NCBI GenBank assembly: GCA_026874595.1
Contig: JAPPUL010000081.1
Location: forward strand, 818,501-882,500
DNA from: Sipunculus nudus
Lineage: Eukaryota > Annelida > Sipuncula > Golfingiida > Sipunculidae
Length of the DNA stretch: 64,000 nucleotides
Direction: 5' to 3'
Below, in pieces: positions 18,109-27,128 of this stretch. Below the pieces are notes generated by a model. That model had not been told where the DNA came from. It was given only the letters and a program-made list of their open reading frames with translations, and searched no databases. Position numbers and translations under genes: made by a program. Position 1 is the stretch's first letter; each line of letters opens with the position of its first letter.

Positions 18109-18654
18109 ACTGGCATAAAGCCGCAGGTTTATAAAGCCGCAGGGCATAAGCTCATAGGGGCCCCAAGGGACCGTAGGACATAATAGTAGGCATGCTTTTT
18201 TTTAAAACCTAAAAAGTGCCTACTATTTCGCTCTTATGCCATAAAAGAGAACTACAGGACCCTAAGCTAAAGCCAGTAGACCTACTCTACAGCAAGCCCA
18301 AACTATAACATCTTGACAATACCCAGCAACGTAGCCAACACTTATTAAGATTACTTATAATAATAGTTGCTTTGTATATCATAGTAGCCCCAACAGAACC
18401 ATATACGAGGCCAATTCATAAATTAAGCACAATATAACTTTAGATAGAACAATATATATTAACCTTTCTTATCCTGCTTATTCTTCTTATTCCCTTCTTA
18501 ATTTATCTTACTTTCTAAACCATAAAACTATATTACTTCTAACGCCCTTCTTTTATATGAATATATGAATATATGAATATATGAATATATGAACAAATAA
18601 CAAAAATGTAGTGTTATGTACTTAACATGTATAAATTCAGGAGCAAACCACTTT
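18109..18654 (+). promoter_or_regulatory. GLUG 3' hairpin, spacer and 8-bp repeat before the last GLUG gene
   Basis: Gene-free. A hairpin with arms ATAGTAGGCA (18183-18192) and TGCCTACTAT (18217-18226) follows the upstream gene. At 18554-18593 the unit TATATGAA is repeated five times, about 60 bases before the next coding start, where copy number could change promoter spacing. AGGAG at 18639-18643 is the likely ribosome binding site for a start at 18655. Confidence 0.6.
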
Positions 18655-19773
18655 ATGAAGGACTTAAAGTACTATACAAACATTTTGATAAATAACAAAC
18701 TTACAACATTAACCTTTTTTATTCTTGCTATAATAATTGTTTTTCTGGTGGCTCTAATTAGTTGTAAACAAAGTGATGGCATACTTGAAGACTACCAACC
18801 GCCGAGTGGAACAACTCCAGCAGATGAACAACCTGCGGCTTACGAATGTAGCTCTCCATATATTGCAATCGCAAGCAAAGAGGACCTTGCAAAGATAGGA
18901 GTTGAAGAGAGCCATCCGCTCGATGGCAACTATTGCCTAACACAGGATATAACCGATTTAGGCGATGGACTAAATCCACTTGGAGGCACAGGACAAACCT
19001 TTACAGGAACTTTTGATGGTGCCTTCAAGGAAATTGCAACATTAAGTTTTACAACAACATCTACCACAGAGATGCTCGGAGGACTTGTATATAATATAAG
19101 CTCAAGCGGTGTTATAAAAAACTTAACTATACGCTTAGGAAACATTTCTGGACCCAAGATACTGGCGGGCGGCGTTGCCTATCAAAACAATGGTCTTATA
19201 GAGAAGGTACGTGTACTTGATGGACAAATTGGAACTGCCATGGGCCCACTGGGTTGTCTTGTATCACGTCAATATGGGTCTATAAAAGAAAGTTATAGTA
19301 ATTGTACTCTGACAAATTACTCTTCATCAGGAGGCATCCCTCTAAGTGGAGGTCTTGTGGGCCTAGCCTTTTCGGACAGCTTGATAGAGGATAGTTTTCA
19401 TTCGGGTATAGTTAATAGCAATGAAATAAGCGCAGGATTTGTTGGATCATTTCTTCAGCCGGCAACAATAACTACAAGTTATACAAGATCAACAATAACC
19501 AAAGGTATGATTAAAGGAAGAATAGGTGGTATAGTCGAAAGTGCTATGCCAACATTAAACGACGTTTACTATGATTCCAGTATAAATGCAGGCCTTGGAA
19601 TTATAGGAGAATGGTACGAAGGGAGTCCTCCTCCTACAACAGGTATCAAGAAAGAAGATATAAAATCTGATAGTTTTAATAACTTTAATCCAAATATATG
19701 GATACTGGAAGCTGGGAACTGGCCTAAATTAAAATGGACTGATGGCCTGCCAACTGATAACATAGATTACTAA
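18655..19773 (+). CDS. Divergent GLUG-family lipoprotein
   Basis: An upstream ATG at 18616 is in frame, but the ATG at 18655 has AGGAG 11 bases before it and gives a better signal peptide: a charged N-terminus, a long hydrophobic helix and lipobox LISC. The 372-residue product has the segment LDGNYCLTQDITDLGDG, like the start of the other family members, only two or three degenerate GLUG-like units (GGLVGLA, SAGFVGSF), and the family end WPKLKW. Its repeats differ from the neighbours, so it has not been homogenised with them. Its 3' end has been tandemly duplicated downstream. Confidence 0.8.
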   Translation: MKDLKYYTNILINNKLTTLTFFILAIIIVFLVALISCKQSDGILEDYQPPSGTTPADEQPAAYECSSPYIAIASKEDLAKIGVEESHPLDGNYCLTQDITDLGDGLNPLGGTGQTFTGTFDGAFKEIATLSFTTTSTTEMLGGLVYNISSSGVIKNLTIRLGNISGPKILAGGVAYQNNGLIEKVRVLDGQIGTAMGPLGCLVSRQYGSIKESYSNCTLTNYSSSGGIPLSGGLVGLAFSDSLIEDSFHSGIVNSNEISAGFVGSFLQPATITTSYTRSTITKGMIKGRIGGIVESAMPTLNDVYYDSSINAGLGIIGEWYEGSPPPTTGIKKEDIKSDSFNNFNPNIWILEAGNWPKLKWTDGLPTDNIDY

Positions 19774-20100
19774 ATACTTGAGGACTAGCACTCTAGTTCT
19801 CACTTCCTAAAACTATTTATTTAAAAATAATAGAATGTCTTTAATTCCTAATATATCCATACTCGAAGAGCAATATTAACCTAAATTAAAATGGACTGAT
19901 GGCCTGCCAACTGATAACATAGATTACTAAATACTTGAGGACTAGCACTCTAGTTCTCACTTCCTAAAACTATTTATTTAAAAATAATAGAATGTCTTAA
20001 TTCCTAATATATCCATACTCGAAGAGCAATATTAACCTAAATTAAAATGGACTGATGGCCTGCCAACTGATAACATAGATTACTAAATACTTGAGGAACA
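19724..20100 (+). repeat. 156/157-bp tandem duplication of a GLUG gene tail
   Basis: The last 17 or so codons, the stop and about 100 downstream bases recur starting at 19724, 19881 and 20037. Each unit carries a hairpin; in the first the arms are GAGGACTAG (19780-19788) and CTAGTTCTC (19793-19801). The third copy has a changed hairpin. The copies without a start codon should not be translated. The remaining bases to 20216 hold a short GCCTT/AAGGC hairpin (20177-20190). Confidence 0.92.
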
Positions 20101-20216
20101 GCCTATTGGTCCTCCCTTGCATAATCTCAAATTTCACGAAAGAAGGGCCGAAACGCAAACTGGTAATAGGCAACTTGCCTTACAAAAGGCTTAACACCAT
20201 CTACTAAGAGTTTAGG

Positions 20217-21140
20217 CTATGTATTAATTTCAAAATTAGTTAACTTATTCTCAAGGATAAAATGCTTAAAGGAATCATATACCACATTCTTTAGTTTCCT
20301 TCTGTGATAAACAAGATAATAGTTTCTACTAAAGTTTAAATTCTTTACATTTACTCTATAGAGTTTATGATTTTCAAGCTCATCACGAACGCTTTTTAAA
20401 GGTAGGCACGATATAGTTTCAGGATATTTAACAAGTAGATGTTTTATTGCTAGGGTATGTTGCAATTCAAGTACTATATTAAGCCGATTCTTAAGCTCTC
20501 CTAAGTGATCAAAAAAAAGTTCAACTATGCCAGACTCTTTCTCCCTTAAAAGCCATTTCTTATCTAAAAGCTCATCTATAAAATACTCCTTCCCAAGCAA
20601 TTTGCTATTAGCACTAACAACTATAAGTTCATCCGCTCGCAAAAACTCCCTTACAATATTAGGATTAGTAATCTCACTTTCAATAAATCCTATATCAATA
20701 CGTCCATCATTGAGCATGTCAATTATTCCCTTCGCATTCGTCCAATAATGCTTAATCTCAACCTCCTGATGCATACTTTTATATTCATATAACAAATATG
20801 GCACCAAATATATTGCTAAAGTATGTGTTGAACCAACTATTAGCTTGCCTGCTATCTTCTGTTTCGAAAAGATATTCTTAGTTTCTTTAAGCTCATGTAA
20901 TAAAGGTCTTACCTTTTCTTGTAGTAAGCGCCCCCTTTCATTTAATATTAGCTTTTTTCCTATCCTATCAAACAATTTCTCCTGAAGCTTAGCTTCTAGA
21001 GATCTTATAGTTAGAGATATATTCGGTTGGGTCATTTCTATAGAGCGGGATAATAAGGTTAAATTCAAATTATTTGCTACTTGATTAAAAATATCAAGTT
21101 CTTTTAATGTAATCTCATTCTCACTTTTTCCATTATTCAT
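20217..21140 (-). CDS. LysR-family transcriptional regulator
   Basis: A 307-residue protein with the LysR layout: winged HTH at residues 12-70 (LNLTLLSRSIEMTQPNISLTIRSLEAKL), a linker helix, and two effector-binding lobes from about residue 95 (KLIVGSTHTLAIYLVPYLL). Length is normal. It points away from the PilZ gene, and the 305-base spacer between them is the likely place for its binding site. No metabolic partner is adjacent, so the effector cannot be guessed. Confidence 0.92.
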   Translation of the reverse strand: MNNGKSENEITLKELDIFNQVANNLNLTLLSRSIEMTQPNISLTIRSLEAKLQEKLFDRIGKKLILNERGRLLQEKVRPLLHELKETKNIFSKQKIAGKLIVGSTHTLAIYLVPYLLYEYKSMHQEVEIKHYWTNAKGIIDMLNDGRIDIGFIESEITNPNIVREFLRADELIVVSANSKLLGKEYFIDELLDKKWLLREKESGIVELFFDHLGELKNRLNIVLELQHTLAIKHLLVKYPETISCLPLKSVRDELENHKLYRVNVKNLNFSRNYYLVYHRRKLKNVVYDSFKHFILENKLTNFEINT

Positions 21141-21445
21141 AATAATCTCGTTTATAATTGACTGCTTAGTTACTATCTCCAGTCTTTGCTTTGTAACTAG
21201 TACTCTTTATTAATGAGTTCTTATTAATAATTGAACAATATATAAAGAGGATTTATATAAAAACTCTATTCTATTAAACTCATAGTAGAGCTATTTTATA
21301 ATATAAAGACAAGTTCAAGCAATAACAAGAGAATGTCTTTTAATTATTCTTATAAAAGTTTTTAATGAAATTATATTCTAAAATAATGCTAAAACATAAA
21401 ATAAATAAACTTGCCAAAAGTATAATCTTATGTTAGACTTACGCT
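21141..21445. promoter_or_regulatory. Divergent promoter region between lysR and pilZ genes
   Basis: AT-rich and gene-free. An inverted pair TTAGTTAC / GTAACTAG (about 21167 and 21191) lies 30-60 bases upstream of the LysR start and could be its own operator. A doubled TTATTAAT word is at 21208-21232. Confidence 0.35.
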
Positions 21446-21760
21446 ATGCAAGAAGATAAGAGAAGTTCTCCTAGAATAGGCAATAACTCGGTTGTTAAGC
21501 ATGCATACTTTGTTTTTAAGAAAGCTCCTAAGACTAAAGACGATTTACTTGAATTTGAAATTTCTAATATTTCACATAATGGCTTAAAGGGAACTTTACC
21601 TAAAGATATTAATAAAACCATTGAAAGCGGCCTTAAATTACATGTAAGCATTGTTTTTAACAATAACAGAACTCTAAATTTAATGGCTCAGGTTGTTTGG
21701 CATAATACCCAAGATGATAAAGTTGAATTTGGACTGCATTTCCTTGGATCATTATATTAG
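21446..21760 (+). CDS. PilZ-domain protein
   Basis: This 104-residue protein is a single PilZ domain. The c-di-GMP-binding motifs are present: RSSPR at residues 6-10 and NISHNG at 41-46 (N/DxSxxG). The rest fits the six-stranded barrel (VVWHNTQDDKVEFGLHFLG at the end). Such proteins bind cyclic di-GMP and relay it to motility or envelope machinery. No cyclase is next to it. It stands alone with its own promoter region. Confidence 0.85.
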   Translation: MQEDKRSSPRIGNNSVVKHAYFVFKKAPKTKDDLLEFEISNISHNGLKGTLPKDINKTIESGLKLHVSIVFNNNRTLNLMAQVVWHNTQDDKVEFGLHFLGSLY

Positions 21761-21910
21761 ATACTTTAATTAAACTACCTCCTTGAGAGACAAGTAGTTC
21801 TCTATTCTTCCCTTCTTATTTTGCTTTTAAAGCAGCTTATAAATAACTGTTTTATGAAATATCTACTCATAGCTTTGTCTATGACCAGTTAATTTAAGTT
21901 GCAAATGTTT

Positions 21911-22834
21911 TTATGAATCTTCAAATTCTTTAAGTTTAAAATATATTTCATATAGAAATATCTCAACGTCGTTTTTAAGCATTGTTCTTGCATACTCCAA
22001 TCGTTTATCCCATTTGCCGCAGATAATAATCCCTTTAACATTTTCATCACTTAAATTCTTTTTAACCCATCCCATATATCTGAAAAGCTGTCCAATCGTC
22101 TCATCGCTTGTTTGGGCTTTCTTTAATTCAATAACAACATAATTATTGCTACCCTTATTTCTTGCAAGAATATCTATGTACCCTATCCCAGGTTCAGTAT
22201 AATACTGCTGACTCTTATTTTCTCCGTCCTCTATTATCAAATCATATTTTTTCCCAAATGCCGTTTCATTCCAATTCTCAATAATGAAATTTTCCAGAGT
22301 CTGTTCCATATAAAAAAGACCTTTGCTTAAAACAGAAGTCTCGTCTTTTGTGCTTATATTCAAGCACTCTTTATATTTATGTAGGATCGTATCTAAATCT
22401 TTCTTAAGTAGTATTTTAGTTACTTCTGAACCCTCTGAAAAATATTGAACTTCAGTACCATTTATTTTGGGTGTGTAATGTTTGAAAACGAAAGAGTCTC
22501 CATAACGTTGAGGCTTTTTTATAAGGTCAAAAACCTTTTTCCCCTTTAATATCTGTGAGTCCCAGGGAGATTCATATTTGATTGTTTCACTTATTCCATA
22601 AGCAAGAATCAAAATATTCTCTTGTTTATAATATAGATAAACAGGGTAGTAACCGTTACTAGTTGACATTCCGGAACCCAGAAATGAAATCCAAGAAACA
22701 TGGGCAGGGGTGCCCATACCGAAAGAAACCTTTATCTGTAAATCTTGAATTTCTTGGGGATAAAGGTCTTTTGTTTTTAGGTTCCCCGTGGAGGACTGAA
22801 GAATGAAATCATCTAAGAATTTAGTTCCAATCAT
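21911..22834 (-). CDS. McrB_N (DUF3578)-like plus NucS/PD-(D/E)XK-type nuclease domain protein
   Basis: The 307-residue protein has an N-terminal half resembling the McrB-like N-terminal domain (residues 30-130, with SFGMGTPAHVSWISFL and a YYPVYLYY segment) and a C-terminal half resembling the NucS-type PD-(D/E)XK nuclease: Glu180 region (LENFI), Asp221 (GYIDILA), Glu236-Leu-Lys238 (VIELKKAQ) and Gln249. It could be a small DNA-modification-sensing nuclease used in defence. It lies just downstream of glmS on the same strand (22-base gap) with no methylase nearby. Domain assignment is by motif reading only. Confidence 0.7.
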   Translation of the reverse strand: MIGTKFLDDFILQSSTGNLKTKDLYPQEIQDLQIKVSFGMGTPAHVSWISFLGSGMSTSNGYYPVYLYYKQENILILAYGISETIKYESPWDSQILKGKKVFDLIKKPQRYGDSFVFKHYTPKINGTEVQYFSEGSEVTKILLKKDLDTILHKYKECLNISTKDETSVLSKGLFYMEQTLENFIIENWNETAFGKKYDLIIEDGENKSQQYYTEPGIGYIDILARNKGSNNYVVIELKKAQTSDETIGQLFRYMGWVKKNLSDENVKGIIICGKWDKRLEYARTMLKNDVEIFLYEIYFKLKEFEDS

Positions 22835-22856
22835 TTTCTAGGACTCCCTAACCAAA

Positions 22857-24740
22857 TCACTCAACAGTGACACTTTTGGCTAGGTTTCTAGGTTGGTCTA
22901 CATCACAATCTTTTTTAGTCGCTATATGATACGCTAATAACTGAAGAGGAATTACCGACAATATCGGAGTTATATAAAAAGGCACGGAGGGAATATAGCA
23001 TACATAATCGGCAAGCTTACATATCTTCTTATCGCCTTCTGTTGCTATGGCCACCACTATCCCTTTCCTTGACTTTATCTCTGCTATCGTTGTTAGTGTC
23101 TTCTCATAAAGATAATCTTTTAAGACTATTACTATCACCGGCATATTCTCATCTATTAAGGCCAAAGAACCATGTTTTAGCTCCGATGCATTAAGTCCCT
23201 CTGCATGTATATACGATATCTCCTTAAGCTTTAAGGCTCCCTCAAGCGCTACCGCGTAATTATATCCCCTACCAAGATAAAGCATACTTTTATAATCTAA
23301 AAAATTACTTGATATCTTAGATAAACAATCACTCCTATCTAAAACCTGCTGCACTAATTCAGGCAAACCACTTATAGCCTCTACCATGTCTTGACCCTCA
23401 CTCAATGATAGATGTTTACGACGACCAAGTGATAACGATATCAATAATAGTACTACCAACTGGGAAGTGAACGCTTTTGTGCTTGCAACCCCTATCTCAG
23501 GCCCTGCATGCAAAAATATTCCACCATCACTCTCTCGCGCTATCGTACTCCCAACAACATTACATATTGAATATACTAACGCTCCCTTCAACTTCGCCTC
23601 ACGGAGTCCACCCAATGTATCCGCTGTCTCCCCAGATTGGCTTATTGCTATTACTAACGTATTCTTATTTAATATAGGTCCCCTATAACGAAACTCTGAT
23701 GCGTATTCTACGTCCACTGGGATCCCTGCCATCTCCTCTATATAATATTTGCCCAGTAACCCACTATGATAGGATGTGCCCATCCCTATTATTATTATCC
23801 TTTCAAGCTCGCGCACCATCGCTGACTGGTTTATAAATGTTGATAATACCGCATCTCCTCCAACTACATTAAGTCGCCCCTTTATCGCATTACCTATGCT
23901 TTGACCTTGCTCGTATATCTCCTTAAGCATATATGTTGGATACTCTCCTTTGCTTACAGCCTCAAGCTTTAGACTTATTTTACTTGTTACCCGTTCCACC
24001 TTCTGGTTTTCCATGTCTCGTATACTAAACGTTTTCGTCTTTAAAGTCGCTATCTCTCCATCTTCTAGATATATTACATCCGATGTATAACTCAAAAGTG
24101 CCGCAACATCACTTGCAACTACGCTCTCTGCCTCCCCCCTCCCTATCACCACAGGACTCCCGTGTCTTGCACATATTAACATGTCAGGGTGTTTGCTTGA
24201 CATCACTATAAGACCATATGTACCCTCTATCTCCTCCAACGCTTTTATCACCGCCTCCTCAAAATCTCCCGCATAGTAATCCTCTATCAAATGGACTATT
24301 ACCTCACTGTCTGTCTCACTTCGAAATATATGTCCCTTCCCTTCTAAAGCTTCCTTCAAACGTACGTAATTATCTATTATTCCATTATGTACCACTGCAA
24401 AGTTATTTCCACAATCCATGTGGGGATGCGAATTTGCATCCGTTACCTCACCATGTGTTGCCCAGCGAGTATGTCCTATACCGCATCCTCCTACAAATTC
24501 AAGTTCATTTACCTTCTCCTCTTCCTTTACCTTCTCCTCAAGCGACGTTATCTTTCCTTCCTTCTTAATTAGCTTTATCCTACTCTCTATAGCGCCATCC
24601 ACACCTCCAACTACTCTCGTTTGTCTATCACAAAATGCAAGCCCTGCTGAATCATATCCGCGATACTCCATCTTGTAAAGCCCTTTTATCACGTTCGGTA
24701 TGCTATGTCGCTCTCCCACATAGCCCATTATTCCACACAT
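22857..24740 (-). CDS. glmS: Glutamine--fructose-6-phosphate aminotransferase (isomerising)
   Basis: Makes glucosamine-6-phosphate from fructose-6-phosphate and glutamine, the first step to UDP-GlcNAc for cell wall. The 627-residue chain begins with the catalytic Cys2 (MCGIMGY), followed by the glutaminase domain with HTRWATHG and NSHPHMDCG, then two SIS sugar-binding domains (SQSGETADT near residue 370; EGLNASELKHG near 520) and the usual end LAKSVTVE. GAGGG precedes the ATG. It is slightly longer than the 609 residues common in the family because of a Lys/Glu-rich insertion around residues 58-80. No glmS ribozyme was recognised upstream. Confidence 0.97.
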   Translation of the reverse strand: MCGIMGYVGERHSIPNVIKGLYKMEYRGYDSAGLAFCDRQTRVVGGVDGAIESRIKLIKKEGKITSLEEKVKEEEKVNELEFVGGCGIGHTRWATHGEVTDANSHPHMDCGNNFAVVHNGIIDNYVRLKEALEGKGHIFRSETDSEVIVHLIEDYYAGDFEEAVIKALEEIEGTYGLIVMSSKHPDMLICARHGSPVVIGRGEAESVVASDVAALLSYTSDVIYLEDGEIATLKTKTFSIRDMENQKVERVTSKISLKLEAVSKGEYPTYMLKEIYEQGQSIGNAIKGRLNVVGGDAVLSTFINQSAMVRELERIIIIGMGTSYHSGLLGKYYIEEMAGIPVDVEYASEFRYRGPILNKNTLVIAISQSGETADTLGGLREAKLKGALVYSICNVVGSTIARESDGGIFLHAGPEIGVASTKAFTSQLVVLLLISLSLGRRKHLSLSEGQDMVEAISGLPELVQQVLDRSDCLSKISSNFLDYKSMLYLGRGYNYAVALEGALKLKEISYIHAEGLNASELKHGSLALIDENMPVIVIVLKDYLYEKTLTTIAEIKSRKGIVVAIATEGDKKICKLADYVCYIPSVPFYITPILSVIPLQLLAYHIATKKDCDVDQPRNLAKSVTVE

Positions 24741-24829
24741 TTTGCCCTCTTTGCTCCAGTTTTAATCCTCTATTTTTTTAACGTTATCCTTCCATATCCT
24801 TCCATATCCTCCCTTCTTACTATCTCCTT

Positions 24830-25810
24830 CTATCTTAAACCCATAGCGTCCTTTACCTCACGCATAGTCTCTTTTGCCTCCTTCCTACACTCCCTCCCAT
24901 TCTCACGTATCATCTCCATTACCCCAGCAACATTTAAAGATAATTCCAAACGCCTTTGTTGTATCGGCTCAAGCTCTATATACATACTCTCTAACAACTG
25001 GCCTTTACAATCAATACACCCTATCTCGGCTCCACGACACCCTTCCCATACTTTAGCTTGAAGCTCCTTAGTCGAAAATAACTTATGATAACTATATATA
25101 TTGCATTCTAAAGGATTGCCAGAATCAGTCCGCCTCTTACGATTCTCATCCGTCTTTGCCTTCTTAAGCTTTTCCCATATCTCTTCTTTACTCTCGTTTA
25201 TTCCTATATAATTGTTTTGGCTCTTACTCATCTTATTCTCTCCACAAAGACCCAATACCTTAGCACTTTCTGTTAAAAGCTCTTTCGGCTCTACCAAAAC
25301 TTTACCATATTCTCGATTAAATGTTCTTACTATCTCTCGGGCAAGCTCAAGATGTTGTACCTGATCCCTGCCCACTGGCACATATCTTGCTTTGTATAAC
25401 ACTATATCTGCTGTTTGTAATAGAGGATAGGTGAATAGTCCTGCGTTTATATTCTCTTTGTTTTGCCTCGATTTATCCTTAAACTGTGTCATCCGCTCAA
25501 GCCACCCCATACTACTTACGCTACTTAGTATCCAGGCGAGTTCTGTATGCTCTTTTACATCTGATTGGATAAAAAGTCGAGCCTTTTTCCCATCTAATCC
25601 GCAGGCTAGCAAGTCTAATATCACATCTTGTATCCGCCTCTTAAAAGTTCTTACATCGTATTTGACTGTTATTGCGTGGTAATCTACCACACCGTATATA
25701 CATTCGTATTCTTTTGAGAGATTTACCCAGTTTTTTATCGCTCCTAGATAGTTTCCTATGTGGATGCTCCCTGTTGGCTGAATCCCCGAAAATACTTTGC
25801 CGCTTTTCAT
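24830..25810 (-). CDS. trpS: Tryptophanyl-tRNA synthetase
   Basis: Charges tRNA-Trp. The 326-residue chain has the class I signatures HIGN (residues 17-20, in PTGSIHIGNYLGA) and KMSKS (193-197). The VPVGRDQVQH block near residue 144 is typical of bacterial TrpS. The length matches the usual 325-340 residues. An alternative repeat-rich 90-base spacer separates it from glmS; both, with glgC, run in the same direction. Confidence 0.97.
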   Translation of the reverse strand: MKSGKVFSGIQPTGSIHIGNYLGAIKNWVNLSKEYECIYGVVDYHAITVKYDVRTFKRRIQDVILDLLACGLDGKKARLFIQSDVKEHTELAWILSSVSSMGWLERMTQFKDKSRQNKENINAGLFTYPLLQTADIVLYKARYVPVGRDQVQHLELAREIVRTFNREYGKVLVEPKELLTESAKVLGLCGENKMSKSQNNYIGINESKEEIWEKLKKAKTDENRKRRTDSGNPLECNIYSYHKLFSTKELQAKVWEGCRGAEIGCIDCKGQLLESMYIELEPIQQRRLELSLNVAGVMEMIRENGRECRKEAKETMREVKDAMGLR

Positions 25811-25902
25811 CTATTCTTATAATTCCCTCTTCCCGTTTTCTTTCGTTTACTTCCCCCTCTTTTCTCCTCTACCTTGCTAGCTTTCTTTTATACCTTTAAC
25901 TC

Positions 25903-27114
25903 CTATCTTACACTGCCATTCCCCTTAAAGCTCCCTCCCTTTCCAAGCACTATGATTTCATTCCCAAAACTCTTTGCCTCTGTCCAATCCCCCACTCTCG
26001 AGAAGCTTAACTCTCTCCCTTCTCCTATCTCTATGTCTTTATCTATTATCGCTTTCTTTATCACCGCTCCCCTACCCACTACCACGTTGTCAAACAATAT
26101 TGAATCCTCTACCTCCGCCCCCTCCTCAATACGCACATGTGTTCCCAATATCGAGTTCTTTAAACTCCCTCCTATCGCTCCTCCCCCTGATATAGATGAG
26201 TTTATTATTGTCCCCCTACTCTCTATATAGGTCCGAGTTGGTGCACTTTGACTCTGATAGGCCCTATAGGGCCAGCTCATGTCATATAAATCTATCTCGC
26301 ATCCTTTGTTTAGTATAGTCATATTACCTGCATAATATTTCTCAACCGAGTCTAAAACGTTCCAATAACAAGGATTGCTATCCTCTCTAACAAATGGATA
26401 TGCATATACCTCACCTTTCTTTACCATGTCTGGTATTATATGTTGTCCAAAGTCTTGTACCGTTTTATTATCCTTTGCACTTGTATAAAATATCTCCTTA
26501 AGTACCTCTGTACTAAAAACATAAAGCCCCATAGAAACTCTACATCTTTCATCTGCACCCACCTCTTTATATAAATCTAATGGCTTTTCTCGAAACGATG
26601 TTATCTTATTCCCTTTTGTATATTCTACCACCCCAAACGACTTCGCTTCCCTCACCGATACCTCTGATGTTGCTATCGTTAGGTTTGCTCCTTTCTCTAT
26701 ATGAAAATCTATTAACTTCGAATAATCCATCTTATATATATGATCACCTGATAACGTTAGTATGTAGTCTGGACTCTCATCTTCTATCGTAAATAAATTT
26801 TGGTATACTGAGTCTGCTGTCCCAAGATAAAACCTCTCCCCCATCCTTTGTTGCGGCGGATACACATCTATATATTCTCCTAAAGTCGGGGAGTATATAC
26901 TCCAGGCGTCTCTTATGTGTCTTTGCAACGACGCAAACCTATGTTGCACGACAACGTTTATCTTCCTTATATTTGAATTAACACAATTTGATAATACAAA
27001 GTCTATTACTCGATATTTACCGAAAAATGGTACTGCTGCTTTGCTTCGCTCTTTTACTAGTAAGCTTAGCTCCTGACGCTTCCCTCCCGCAAGTATTATT
27101 GCAAGTACTTTCAT
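25903..27114 (-). CDS. glgC: Glucose-1-phosphate adenylyltransferase-like protein
   Basis: A 403-residue protein with a nucleotidyltransferase domain (residues 1-270) and a C-terminal left-handed beta-helix (from about 300), as in GlgC, which makes ADP-glucose for glycogen. Conserved blocks: KAAVPFFGKYRVIDFVLSNC, YLGTADSVYQN, LSGDHIYKMDY, and FREKP. The usual GGxGxRL phosphate loop reads GGKRQEL here, which loses the second Gly and the Arg, and KPAVP reads KAAVP. It may be a regulatory or altered-specificity member. AGAGG lies five bases before the ATG. No other glycogen gene is in the window. Confidence 0.85.
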   Translation of the reverse strand: MKVLAIILAGGKRQELSLLVKERSKAAVPFFGKYRVIDFVLSNCVNSNIRKINVVVQHRFASLQRHIRDAWSIYSPTLGEYIDVYPPQQRMGERFYLGTADSVYQNLFTIEDESPDYILTLSGDHIYKMDYSKLIDFHIEKGANLTIATSEVSVREAKSFGVVEYTKGNKITSFREKPLDLYKEVGADERCRVSMGLYVFSTEVLKEIFYTSAKDNKTVQDFGQHIIPDMVKKGEVYAYPFVREDSNPCYWNVLDSVEKYYAGNMTILNKGCEIDLYDMSWPYRAYQSQSAPTRTYIESRGTIINSSISGGGAIGGSLKNSILGTHVRIEEGAEVEDSILFDNVVVGRGAVIKKAIIDKDIEIGEGRELSFSRVGDWTEAKSFGNEIIVLGKGGSFKGNGSVR

Positions 27115-27128
27115 CTAGCCTCTTATTA

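Noticed and set aside
24218-26230. Open frames on the plus strand opposite glmS, trpS and glgC
   Set aside because: Products are Pro/Ser/Leu-rich low-complexity shadows of well-conserved genes on the other strand.
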